NCBI RefSeq assembly: GCF_000524195.1 | Contig: NW_020170486.1 | Span: 1-64,000 of the forward strand | Origin: Echinococcus granulosus | Taxonomy: Eukaryota > Platyhelminthes > Cestoda > Cyclophyllidea > Taeniidae | Reading direction: 5' to 3' | Length of the DNA: 64,000 bases | Part shown: positions 24,001-35,948 of the stretch, one piece after another | Layout: every line of letters begins with the position of its first letter | Numbering within the stretch: the first letter of the stretch is position 1 | The notes under the pieces: generated by a model | The model's input: only the letters and a program-made list of their open reading frames with translations | Databases searched by the model: none | What the model was told of the DNA's origin: nothing | Position numbers and translations under genes: made by a program

Positions 24001-26472
24001 AACTAGGATTGGGTCAGTTTTCAACTTATAAAATAACTGAAAAGCACCTTCAAAGTCCCTTTTGGTGTCAAACAGATGAAAGGCAAAGAGGGCCCCAATC
24101 GGGTTCGTCGTGACTGGCGGTTGCCCTGAGATATTAGCAAAGCATGCCACTCGCAAAGCCACCTCAAATTCCTTTAAAAAAAGTAGCATTCACCATAATT
24201 TCACTTTTAGGTTTCCTACTTTTCCTATCTTTATTTTCTCTTTTAAATATGCGGGTTTGATGCATTATCGAAAACTCCCAGCCTCTGCACTTTAGTGGTA
24301 CAAATATTAAAAAAGAACTCAATTGAGACTTAAAAACATTCTTCTTGCTATCGTTCATTCACTGTACCTCTCATTATATCTAATATCACCAAGTTAAGTT
24401 CTTAATCACCTGAGCTTCCATAAACAGGCGAAAATGAGTAGTTTACCTTTTGGTTGACAAGTTTTTGTACAAATCGGAGACGATTGGCGGAAAGAAGGAG
24501 CCAAACATCACTTCCGTGACTCATGGAAGGCGCTTCCGTTTGGTCTGATGAAAGACATGGTTGCGAGTCGTTTGGACGGTACACTGATGCCGCGGCTGAT
24601 GCATACAGCCAGCCATGTTCATTGGAGCACATTGAACGAATCCGTGGAATCGCAAATGTTTGCACCAGAACACACGGATCAAGACAACGTACCTCCAACT
24701 GTTTTGACAGACCCTTAAGTGCAGTCCATTCAAGGGGAAATACATTAGAACTTTAATGAAACCAGCAATATTAGGGATGAAATTCTTTAATGATTACCGC
24801 AAGAAGAAAAGGAGGAAAGACTTGAATGCACTGAGCAATGTCCGACCATGTGAAGGTTGGAGTACTTTTGACATCCGTATCGTCAGGCATGAGGGTGAAA
24901 AAACTTTCGTCTGAGGCGAATATGAAAGGCGCTGAGGCACCAACAACCCATTTATCTCCGCAATTCTCCTTGGTGCTGTCAACATCAGGTTCGTCTGACG
25001 TGGTGTTCGTTGAAGCGGTTTTTGGGAGTACAATTTCATCAAAGGTAACAGGATCCATACAGTACGGTAATGGACTCATGAGAGTAGTTGCTACTTTCGC
25101 TGAAGTGGTGATTCTCTGACACTAAAATAGAGAAAAAATATGGAAATTGGTGCGGATAAACTGCTATACTCAGAAGTCATGCCAGGAGGACTTAACAAGG
25201 AAATTTATGCATGGCTGTGAAAACAACCTAAAGAACTCCAAATAATAAAAGACAATGTTATTAGCTACCCGAAGGGGAGACACCATTTTCGAGCAATAAC
25301 TCAACCTTAGAGTGAGCGATATCGTTGACTCAATTCTTTCGTATGAGGAAATGCCGTCTTCTTTATAATTCTTTGACGAATTCACTTAACTCATCATTAG
25401 CAAGTGGTTCAACTAACTATTAAAAGGTATTAGTAATGAAGGAAAAAGGATGTAGTGGTATAAATGTACTTGACATTGGATAAAAGACGAAATATTTGCC
25501 AATACGTGAGGTTAATAAAAGTAAAAGAACCGGCATTAAAACTAAAAACTTTGTAGGGCGAAATTTCGAATAAACATTTGTCGAATCGCAGGACAAATTT
25601 ACCTCCCTTGTGACCAAATTTAGGCGCATATACTCAGATCGTGAGGCAATCATTAGAGTTTCCAGGCCGCAAAATAGCAACGACCTTGCGGGCTCCATAA
25701 TGGAGAATTCCGAAGGCCAGAATGCGATACTCGGATCATCCGCTTCAGAGGGAGGGATAAAGGCTCTTCTAGAGGGAGCCCAACGAAAGAAGTACAACTT
25801 TTTTCTCACACATATACATAAATTCAATCTCCGCGGGTAACCGTTTGAAGGCGAACGAATTTCGTCAGTGTAGACCAAAGGCTTCTTAAAGCGGTTCAAT
25901 AAATCTGAAAATTATTTTTAAAAATAGAGATATGAAGTAATTTAATCTCCAACGCCAAAAATCAAAGAAAGCCTACCATTGACGTTTGCGTGTTTTTTAA
26001 ATTCCGGAGTCGGTGATTGATACATAATTGTGAAATACGTAGCCCCCTTACTATTTGGAACCACAGCAATAAGTTGCCTATTCGAGAGATTATGGGCAGT
26101 CAGCTGAAATTCAGTAAGGGCTAAGAAAAAGCCATATTCGGGTATTGCCTGAAGTTGCAATACACGTTTCTTGCAGAGATTGTGTGTAGCACACAGTCGA
26201 ACATTTAATGATGGAAGGGCTGGAAATGCTTGATTGGTTGGTGAGTCAACTGGGAGAGTAAATTCAAGAGGTTTGTGTGGTGCGCTTTGGTCTTGTCCCA
26301 AAATCATCGGAATAAATACATCGGGATGATTGGACACAGACGACGTGATCTCATAGATAAGGAGTTGACCGGATTTTGTCCCGATGAGAAGATAGTTTTG
26401 AAAACAGGTGATGCATTCAAAATCATAATGAGTACCGCGTATCAAACGAATTGGATAAAATGCCTGATGCAT
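21030..26472 (-). CDS. VPS39: VPS39, HOPS complex subunit (1218 aa)
   Basis: Fourteen exons on the minus strand: 26472-25977, 25904-25603, 25305-25269, 25099-24798, 24713-24447, 24171-23932, 23867-23547, 23469-23196, 23110-22866, 22642-22359, 22213-21991, 21912-21675, 21542-21379 and 21293-21030. All junction phases match and sum to 1219 codons. The N-terminus (MHQAFYPI...LLIGTKSGQLLIYEI) is the start of a citron homology (CNH) beta-propeller, covering roughly residues 1-440. Middle exons carry the VPS39 core helices, including VVDTSLLKCYQVTNVARIGPLLR. The last exon has the C-terminal zinc-binding motif C-x2-C (about 1179, 1182) ... RRIGNAAFVRYP ... H/C (about 1202, 1205). The protein tethers late endosomes and autophagosomes to lysosomes within HOPS. 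It is about 330 residues longer than the human protein, mostly through insertions, one of them acidic (EDEEEEEG near residue 790). Identity is secure; small exon-edge errors are possible. Confidence 0.95.
21346..21356. repeat. Homopolymer G run in VPS39 intron
   Basis: Eleven consecutive G on the plus strand, read as poly-C on the transcribed strand. It lies inside the 85-nt last intron of VPS39, between exons 13 and 14. Likely unstable in length and prone to sequencing error. Confidence 0.85.
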
Positions 26473-29400
26473 CCTCTACAAGAAGTAGCGGAGGAAGATG
26501 CATCTCTTCGTATAAAATCACTAAACTAACACACTCATTTCACGAACAAATATATGCGAAAGCGTAGTCATTTATGGCATAGCAGTGCATAAATTATTAA
26601 AATTACACAAATCCTCATGACAGAGTAATATGGGCCAGAAAGCAAAGTTTGTCAGTGTTTTGCACATTCGATTACTCGCATGTTGTTTAATCATGGGGTC
26701 GTAAAAAAGAGGACTTAAAAAAAAGAGCATGGTGTAAATTTCTGTTGCTCATAAGGAATACGTACTTTGATGTTAAAGCGCTGAAATTACAGTTATCCAA
26801 AATACATCTCAGTGAAACACAATCAGCACTCCAGGCTAACAAGGGAATAACAAGTGAGAAAGTTTTCAGACTTCAAGGTCAAAAGTGATAAGAAATTAAA
26901 TGATGAAAATTTGTGCGGCGCTGATTTGTTCTCCTACTTGAAACCTCCTTTAAAATGTGCACATTTATTTATCCGCATTCTCTGTAGAAAAGAGATTTTT
27001 GGAAAACCCACAGTCATTTGCTTTAAAAAGTAAATGATAATGCACTCATATCAAGACAGATTTTGGCTTTGCATAACTCACATTTAATAACACATTTCTG
27101 AAATATACAATTTTTATAACGTTTATTAACTTTTAATTGGTGCTTTTGTGTTCAACTTCGACTTTGCGCGTGCCTAATTAACTATAGCCTAAAAAAGTTT
27201 CTCCTATAGTCATAAGAAGCCATATTAGTATGATAAAACATATGTCGTTAGCATGCAAAAAAGTAGACCTGCTACCGATGCAAGTAGAAGGCAATGCCAG
27301 TGAGTGTAATATAGCGTCCCGAGACTTCCCTGAAGACGAAAGAAGACAAAATACTTGGGCAGAATGTGTGTTCAGCGCAGAGAAGGTGTCTGGGCTATTC
27401 ACATGACCCAAAAGGTTAGCCCACCCAGCGAGGTACAAGGGGGCCAATTCAAGGTACAAAAGTGGCGCCTCGCCAATGCCGAGGGATAAACCAACGTTGT
27501 ATTACAGTAAACACTATCTGTAGGAAATCAAGTACCGGAATATCCGTAAGCCAAGTTAAGTACTAAATTTATACAGTAGCGGTTTTAGCACATTCTTAAG
27601 ATCGTAATACGACAGATATGTATAAAAGGGCATAATTCCAAATTTCTCCAAATCTTTACTGTAACGTTTAAAAGTTTGATTCACGACTGCGTCCGGTTAG
27701 GCTGAGATTGTAATGATTATGTTGTTTTAATGTACCTTTCAGGGAGCGGGAGACCTGGAAATTCGAGTCTGGTGAGAAGGTGGTCGCCTTCCGTGCCTAG
27801 TTGTGATTGCTGCTCTTCCCCTCCCTTAACGTTGTACTTTTCCTCCCGATCTTTCCCCTTAGTAAAAAGTGTCGAAATCAAATCAACTGAGCTGTTCTAG
27901 AAACACTAGCAATGGAGTAGAGGAGACCGGTGAGTCTCACCCTACAGAGATGACCTCCAGATTATACCTTCAGCACTTTAGACCCACTAAGCGTTAGCCA
28001 TCTGTTTTGCACTTTTTGCTATGCCATTTTTCGACTTCAGTATAGACTGAAATTTCTACGAAACCGCTTTAACCCTCTACTTCCCTCTAATTTTCCCATT
28101 TTGGTAGGCTTCTGAATAGTCATGGCAAAACTGTGCCATTGTCTGTAATTTTGCCCTTTTTATGCCTTGCAAAAGTTGTCATCGTTTCTCTTTATTTGCT
28201 TTGATATCTACTTAGCATGAAGGCACAAGCTGCCCATTTTACGAGGTTCTACTCGTAGGGAGTTCTGTGAATGCAACGATGCTGAGTAAAATACGGGGTT
28301 CGAACGCGCAGCTTTTAATCCTGTAATTTAACGCCACTACCTGGATTTATTAAATGTTATTTATTAGTTTATTATAAGTAGATTATACAAATCTGTCTTT
28401 GAATCGCCTAAAACTAATGAAAGGCGGTCAATCGACGTAAGCATTAAAAAATATGTTATTTGTTTTCTGCACGTTGTCCTCACGTTCAGATTGCTATGCT
28501 TTGTTTTGGTTTCAAGGCCATTTAATGTCCTGCTTCTTGCTTCTGTTGCGTAATTCGGTCTCTGAACCATGCTAGTAGCGACCTTTTCCTTTTAAACTTC
28601 TAAAATATGTATTCCTTCTCAATTTTATGACTTTGTTTATCTTTGCATAAGTGTTGGAGCACTATACGGATGGCAGCGAGAAGCGGGAATTCATAATAAC
28701 TCTCCAACAAAGGTTGATATTTATGTCTACTATCAGAAAAGACCTTATTCTTACAACCCAAATGAAAGTTATCAACATGTAAAACAACGCTAACTATTAC
28801 AATTTAAAAATATTTGCCACAAAGACGCTCGCTATATTTGCGACAGTGGCAAATAAGTGAATATTTGATAAATCTTCCTGTTCCCTATTAGCCATGTGAA
28901 ACCCAGGCAGTTTTGACTGGGGATCACTGAGTTGGGAATTATAAAAAACAGAAAGAAAATGAGTAACTCGTTCTTGCAAATAAATGTTGTTTCGTTCTTT
29001 GTCATTTGACAGTGCTTTTATGCCAGTGTTACTGCGACTAGCTATGAAAACGCGTGATAACTACCACAGCCCCCTTCTACCAATTCAGTTCTCATGCAGA
29101 AGAATCGCTCAATATCCAGTAGAATGTCAAGAGGGATCGGTGACAATGCAGTTACTATATAAAAGTTGCAAGGATGGTATGACGGCTGGTTGGTGCGTTT
29201 TTTTCTCACAGTACCGACTACATTGTGATGACCGACACTGGTGACTGAAAAATAAGAGCCTTAGAGAAAACGCCCAAATAAAAGAACTATTAGGCAATTT
29301 GTCTGTTAGCCAAACACTTCGTTTTATTTGTAAGGATAGTTAATTTCAGTTCCCGCAATTATGCAGGGCAACATGTGCTCTGGAAAATGTCAGTAGCATT

Positions 29401-30213
29401 CTCTCCCTTCTGAAAGTCGATATTATATATTTTGTTTTTTTTAAAGGTCTGTAGGCATTACAGCGTATTTCTCTTAAGGGATCAATTATTTTCTCTTTCT
29501 ATTTTTTTCCATTTTTATTGGTATTCATTTTGAGTAAAAACTGTGTGTACAAATCCTTAAAATAATTTAATTTATTATTGTGAGTTAAATGCTAATTGGT
29601 CTTTTTAAGCAAATAACATTTTAACCTATTCTTGTTTACACTGTCCCCTGTGCGAAAGCCTAATTAGTCACCGCTCATTTCCATTAGTCCCTTGTGTTCC
29701 AGTTTCGTCGGATTTCAGGGGAACTCTCGAGCAGTTAACAAATACACTTTTTTTACGAGGTGATTTGGGTTTTGCGCTTGTGCTCTATTTCAAATAAGGT
29801 GAAGAATAGTTCGGCGTGATAGTTCATTGCTGAATCAACCCATCTTCGCGTTATAGCGTGTGTTACCCCTACCAAAAAGAGCTGGTAATAATAGTTGTGA
29901 ATCTCTGAAATCATTGCCTACTTTTTTCTGCACCAGCTACTTTGACGTGAGTCCTTAGGCCCCCAAGTTGTTGGGTTGTCACAGCTCCGAGCGACAGGAG
30001 ACACAGACTGTGCGTTACGCTTGAAACTACATGGTGTATTCACTTAGAGCAAAATCATAGTTTATAGACAAGATATGATAAAGCGAAATAGGCAGCATTA
30101 TGAGTCTCAGGGTACGCAAGAAGTTGGCATTTGCGGCAATTCATAAAATTGGTGAAGAAGATGGGCACTTTGAAGGCAAGAATTATGGAGGGGAGAGTGA
30201 AACGCGACTACTT
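26473..30213. other. Intergenic upstream of VPS39
   Basis: No gene supported. Part of 27290-27440 resembles segments at 43755-43830 and 44055-44110 and is probably a dispersed repeat. Segment 27777-27835 shares a CGCCTTCCGT...TGCTCTT block with 9265-9305. Elsewhere AT-rich with short frames only. Confidence 0.45.
27290..27440. repeat. Dispersed repeat, copy 1 of 3
   Basis: The block TCCCGAGACTTCCCTGAA(G/A)ACGA is shared with 44055-44090, and AATACTTGG(G/A)CAGAA with 43770-43795. These similarities extend in patches on both sides. Family not identified. Confidence 0.4.
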
Positions 30214-31783
30214 TCACAGTGAACTCATATCGGGTACAAAATATAAGATATAGATGTAATTGTTATAGCGAAAGTGGATGAACTTTTTCGCTTCATGAGC
30301 AACCATACAGCCGATGGTTGAACCGGCCACAACAACCTGCCAATGTTTATAGTACTGTCTTTCCATTTGTACCTTCAAGAAGTGCGCCATATCTTTTTCC
30401 TCTTTAAGCTGTTCAGGATATTCTTTGACAAAACGAACACAACTTTTAATGATGTCACTGGGCGCGGTATTCCCCTGCAACACTTCAACACCATCCATCA
30501 ATGACTTCTGCACAGGTGGTGTTGATGATGGCACCGGCGGGGCGGCAAACACTTTGGTTGCTTCAGGAGGCGCTGAAATTAGGCCTTGAGATATCATCTG
30601 CCTTGTTTCACCAACTTTTTGTCTAAAATATTCCGAAAAAAAAACAGGTGATGCATTTGTTATCACATCTTTTTTTGAAGTTGAAGTGAGGTGACTTTGA
30701 GACTGTCACACCAAACACATTTATTCATGTTACGACGCAGTTTAGCTGGCACATTCATTTGCCTGACCACATACCTGACTGTTGAACGTCAATACATGCT
30801 TTGTTCCTCAATATTGCCCGAGTGGGTAAAAGATGGTTTAAAAGAAGTACTTTCAAGTAAGTGTGTTTTAGGTGGGAGAGCAGGAGGGAGGAAACGGGGA
30901 GATTGGAGGAAGGAGAGGGAGAGAGAGTGGCAAAAATTCAAGTGCATTGAATTCCGCCTTACCTCAACACTTTCAAGTGTCAGCTAAGAGCGATGATTGG
31001 TGGAACCACTCACCTGTACGCCTCCCGCATTGGTATACCCAGGGTTGTGCAGATATCCTCCATTGTTATTATGCCCTTGTGTTCCCCTTCAAACCATTCA
31101 AACCATTTCTGAGAGTTTGGAAAAAAAGGTCAGATAAGTGAACCTTCATAATTAAATACTCTGGTGTCTAATGAAGCTGCCGGAATCCTTGGTGTTGGCA
31201 GAATCCATCCCAGAGGTTAAGCGCTTTCATCAGTGCCAACTAACCACTTCGCATGAAGAGACAATGTGGTAAAATATTTGCATAACAAGGGGGAAACGGC
31301 CAATTCGACCGCGATAAGTTCGTAGTAGGTCAGAGAGGAGGGTGCATACAACCACGATGCCTGCGTTTGGCATCAACGTGATGCCTTTGAAGGGCTAAGT
31401 CTCATGTATTTCCAGTTTTTGAACGGGGTTAATGCTTGGCAAGGCGGGCAAAAATTGTGCTTGAGGGTCAGAAAAAAGAAGTGCTCTAGCACCTCACTTA
31501 CAGAAGCAGACGGTGATTTAGGAGTCCTGTTTTTTTCTTCAAAACACTATAATACCACCTGCTACTTATAAAACGATTTAAGTAGAGGGGGAAAAAATGA
31601 GCATGTCAGAAGTGCAAGTCATTAAGGGGAGTAATGAAAGGCGCTTGTCTTCGTACTCACATCAACGAAGTTATCATTCTGGTGTGTCCTTCGTGCATAA
31701 TTCTCCAAGTCGGCACGAGTGATGAAGCCGTAGTGATTGATGTCGATTTGTTCAAACTCCTGATGCACCGTCTCCAAGCTCAT
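30214..31783 (-). CDS. Tegument antigen (EF-hand plus dynein light chain), 208 aa
   Basis: Minus-strand exons 31783-31661, 31108-31014 and 30622-30214 give a complete 208-aa protein. Exon 1 begins at ATG and carries EF-hand loop D-I-N-H-Y-G-F-I-T-R-A-D, where Tyr at position 5 and Asp at 12 weaken the site. Exon 2 has KWFEWF and a degenerate loop (E-G-E-H-K-G-I-I-T-M-E-D). Exon 3 has an Ala/Pro linker (EATKVFAAPPVPSS) and a DLC domain with YKHWQVVVAGSTIGCMVAHE. It is the intact partner of the inverted duplication at 10235-11888 and sits beyond VPS39 in opposite orientation to the other family members. Confidence 0.9.
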
Positions 31784-31865
31784 ATCGACACTTCTGTAGG
31801 GGGAGTTATAGTTGTTGTTGTTGTTGTTGCTAATATCATCCGAGTGATGTCTTACTCAGCTCTGC
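30214..31865 (-). repeat. Segmental duplication, copy 2 (inverted partner)
   Basis: The reverse complement is collinear with 10235-11888 across promoter-side sequence, exons and both introns; exons 2 and 3 have identical lengths in the two copies (95 and 409 nt). A (GTT)n run of six units at about 31813-31830 lies just upstream of this copy's ATG and is absent from copy 1. Confidence 0.75.
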
Positions 31866-32932
31866 GTGCAGATAGGTTGCAAGTTAAATGCACCACTAGC
31901 AAAAGCCTTTTACTTGAGGGCGTTGTGATACCTCGAGTTCGCACAAACCAGTGGTGTGAAAGGCAGACCCAATGACAAAACGGTACAAAATTGAGTTTAG
32001 AAAGGTGTGATTTATGAAAAACACTTTTTTTCTACTCTCAGCACTACTGATTGTGCTTTTTTGCTTCCTCCACTTCTTCAAAAATCAACCACACTCGCTA
32101 ATCTGAAAATACTTCTAAGATGGCATCAGAAAAAGATATCGGGCAGCAATCAGCAGTTGATGAGCAATTTTTTTTTCCCATGAGGCAACAGACTTAATGC
32201 AAGCCTTGCATTCTTAATGCGTGGTTGTCATTTACTGCGAAGGCAGGTGCACACGGCACTCCACGCCACCAACCTTCACGATCGTGGCATTGGGGACCTA
32301 GAATCCCTTTATTTTGGGGGAAATTGCTAATCCAGGTCTTTCGTGAATCAAACGAAGATGGAAGGCAGAATCCTGTGCTCTCGCGCTCACCTGACACATT
32401 CTACAGAGTTCAAGAAATACCTTCAAATTTTACCTTATCCTGCCTGTCTATTGTGGCCTCTCAAACTCCTAGTGACTTTAAACTTGCATCCACCTCATGA
32501 CCGACTGCATGAGAGACCATACGCGAGATGCGTGTACTTTCACAATAATCTCTGGCCTGAGAACATGCAATTCCAAATGGCAGTTCTAGTAACAAAAGAA
32601 GCATGCGTCACCGATACCCCCACATGGGGCCCGAATTTATGGGTAATAAAACGAGAAAAGTAGGAGTTATTAAGCCCTTAAGCCTGATAATCTAGGAAAC
32701 TGAGAGACTTCTCACCTGCCGAGTTGAAGCATTTGCTCTGACTCAGATGACTTTATGGGTAGATCAGAAAATTATGTGCGCTTCTTGCTTTGACGCTGGA
32801 CTAAAAAATCCATTCAGTTATCACACATTTACTATAGATACAAGACATTTAAATAATGGCACCAAATCGAAGTAAATACCGAAAGTGGAAGTCCTAGAAA
32901 CGATCAAATGATAAAGAGAAGGAGGCGGAAAA
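31866..32932. other. Intergenic, no gene seen
   Basis: Short spacer upstream of the tegument gene and downstream of CNPase; both are on the minus strand. Open frames at 32225-32663 have no domain or splice logic. Confidence 0.5.
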
Positions 32933-34558
32933 TTAGTAAAAGGCAGCGTACATAAGGCGAGCGGTTTTCGGCATAGAATACTGATAATAGAAGGTGTAAT
33001 CTAGACTCTCGGAATCAGCCGGCGAAGATGTGAGAATCTCTCGCAGGATACCATCAGGCATGTCAATTTTGCATACATCCGGACGGTGAGCTAACTCAGC
33101 ATCCATAATGCGCAGAGCGTCAAATCCTGTTTCAGCTGCGGGCACACCGGACGCCAAGGCCAAAGTCACGTGGGCCCGACAACCCCGTGGTCGCGATTGA
33201 GCAGGTGCTGTCAGAAGCAGGAATAGTATTTCAGCACAAGACTATCAGTATCGGAAGTAAAAAGCGGCCAATTTCTCACCATATCCATCCACCAATTCAT
33301 TGTCGAGACCACCCCAAAGGGCGAATTGATCCGAGTCGGTGAGGTGGACACGGAGTCCGACCGTCCGTTTTGTGATGAAGAGACCCTCCACGTTAAACGT
33401 ATGAATGGATCCTAACAAAGCCTCGCGAACGGCACTTCTCTGCGCATATTCGGAGGCATCAGGGGCATGACCGTATTTGGCGAAGAAGGCGGTGCAATGT
33501 GGTCTAGCTCTTTCGACAGCCTGGCAGGGTTCAGACACGCTACCAAAACAGGGATTAACCGCTGACGACCAAAAAGTGACCAGCTGGTCCCTATCTACAT
33601 CTAAACATACACCAAATATAAAAATGAAATTTTTAACTAGCTTAAATGAGGTGCATTATAGATGCAACCTACCTACCTTGATCAAATCCACAAAGAGAGG
33701 CCAATCGCCTGCGTACATAAGGTACGTCCAAAGCAGAGAAGAAGGAATCATGAAACTCTTTTATCATTTTATCGGTTACTTCGTTTGGGAGGATTTTATC
33801 CGCCTTTTCAAGTAAAAGGCTCGAACTACTATTGGAACTTGGTGAGCCAGCAAAGCACCATCCATAATAAAGAGGGTAAACAATTGGTTCAAACTGCGAT
33901 ATCATTGAACTGATCGTTTCAGCCAAAAAGTGATGGACGTTTTTTTCGGCTAGAGATTGAACATCAAATCTCCAAGGTGTTCGTGGTATCACCATTATCA
34001 CATTGTAGTCAAATAAACGAGCTATCTCTGTGTATGGGCGATATTCATATGATCGCATATTGGCATTGTCGATGACAAGGGGGCTTACTCCCCGACCAGC
34101 GTACAGTTTTGCCTCTGCTTCACAATCGCGGTGAGCTGCCTCCTGGCATTCGCTGTCAAATCGGTAATCTTCAAAGTGGTTGGCATTCGAAAGATGATAA
34201 TTATCAGCACTGCATATCTAGAAATAACTATAGGCGTACTTGAACGGCTTACATGAGTAGTGGGAAAATGCATTTTAATGCAGCCTGCAAGGTGTGATTT
34301 TCCAGAGCCCGGCGGCCCTCTGAGAATAATCATGAACTTTGTAAAGACGAGCCATTCGCCAATTTCTCGATCGAGGAGGAATGGATAAACATCTTTAGAT
34401 TGAGGAGATTCATCGTAGTCGGTGCCATTAGAGTCATCACCATATTTCTGAATGAGCCGTTCTTCCACATGTTGAGGTGGCGGCTGACGAACTCCAATAA
34501 TACGAAGAAAACGCGAGACGCAACACCGTCTGGAAAGTTTCTCACATGCTTGACCCAT
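32933..34558 (-). CDS. CNP: 2',3'-cyclic-nucleotide 3'-phosphodiesterase homologue, 480 aa
   Basis: Minus-strand exons 34558-34253, 34217-33677, 33600-33280 and 33207-32933 join in frame to 480 aa. The N-terminal half is a P-loop kinase-like domain with Walker A GPPGSGKS at residues 81-88, SADNYH, and VIDNANM followed by a VIPRTPWRFD segment, as in vertebrate CNPase. The C-terminal half is a 2H phosphodiesterase domain with both catalytic H-x-T-x motifs: HCTA (H317/T319) with the diagnostic KYGHAPDASEYAQ stretch, and HVTL (H402/T404). CNPases hydrolyse 2',3'-cyclic nucleotides to 2'-nucleotides; in vertebrates the enzyme is abundant in myelin. The protein starts MGQAC with further Cys at 12-13 and ends AAFY, without a CaaX box, so membrane attachment, if any, would be N-terminal. 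Intron 1 is only 35 nt. Confidence 0.93.
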
Positions 34559-35948
34559 AATAAGTCTCTTCTCCCGACCTTGAACCCTGCATAATAAACA
34601 TGCATATTAGATAGTAACTGTGATGTTATTGTCACAATGTGCATAAATAATAAAGATTCAACAGCTCAGTAGTGAGAAAAAGTCAACCTGATAAGGCGGA
34701 ATGAATTTAACACGAAGAGAAAAGAATGTACCAACTCTCACTTTCCTTCAGTCCAAAACACAAATGATTAAAAAAAATAAAGCCGGGAAACACAAAATTG
34801 CAAAGATTAGCAACGAGTGAAAGTCCCAACGGCAAAGCAAAAAAAAGTAAAACATGAAATGGGACCCCAATTGCACAAGTCCATCCGAAAGAGCAAACTT
34901 TGATTTTTATAAAGAGAACAATTCTCCTCCGAACAAAAAATCCCTTTGTTAGGTTTACTTTAATCATGGACGCAATTTGAACCACAACGAAATTGCGCGG
35001 AAACACAAACCCGAAGATTCAAGTAAAGAGAACTCCAACTGACAAAGAAGGCATAAGCACAAAAAGACCAAGTAAAATAACTTCACCGCTCCAACAATCA
35101 TAACTTGGTGGAAACCTTTATAAAATGGACTAGGAAGTCAAAATTAGTTCCCCAAGATTGCCCAACTCAGGCGCATTAATCGCATCCATAATTAACATTA
35201 GAGAAGGTTAAAGGACCAGACCCTGTTAGTTTTCTATTACTGGTAACTCAGAACGCACAATTCCAAAAGATGAAACCTTATTACTAATCTACAATAAACA
35301 AACCAACCAAGTGACACAAGACCATCTTACGGCGTTATTTAGATGGCCCGCACTAAGACACAAGCTGAATAAATGATGAAGTAGCTGCCTCATTTTGAAG
35401 GCTAAAATTGCAAAACTAGTTTTTTATGCAATTCTACACTTTGCTTTGATTTTTCCTGGTACCTGTTTTGACCACAGATAGGTTTGACTTTTGGCCTAAA
35501 AATCACCCCTTCTTAAGCATGCTGGACTTATTATCATTTAAAAACTCATTTTAGCTGTCGTGCAAAAATTAAATACATATAAAAATGGCTAAATGACTAA
35601 GGTGACATGCAATATCTTATTTGAAAATACGAAATAATTGCATTAGAGCTTACATTTGCATTAAAGATGTAGATAATTCGACAGCAGCTAAAGTCGCATC
35701 ATCGTCTTTCATAAGATCATGGTGCGTTCCATAATTTTCGGAGAATTTCGTATTTGCATTTTTCTCCTTTAAAATATGGTGTTTTGCGCATATTTATCCA
35801 ACATATGAGTGTGTTTTAAGAAAGAGGAGTATCGTATGCATCTTATTCTTCTGTATTGTATTAATATTGTTTAATTTTCCGTTCTTAGAATCTATTGTTA
35901 CTATTGGCTGATATCGGATTTGTTGCCTTGTGTGTGTGGTTGGTGTGA
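34559..35948. other. Intergenic between divergent CNPase and mL54
   Basis: This 1.4-kb region separates two divergently transcribed genes, so it should contain both promoters. I see no CpG-like island or clear TATA box. An open frame on the minus strand at 34707-35006 is hydrophobic but has no family resemblance. Confidence 0.45.

Noticed and set aside
25099..25126. Alternative VPS39 acceptor at TATTTTAG just upstream of the exon starting at 25099.
   Set aside because: It puts the exon in a frame that does not continue into the CNH-like sequence. The CACTTCAG acceptor keeps both phase and family resemblance.
28200..28320. tRNA-like B-box (GGTTCGAAC) near 28298.
   Set aside because: No convincing A-box, anticodon arm or acceptor stem pairing at the right distance.
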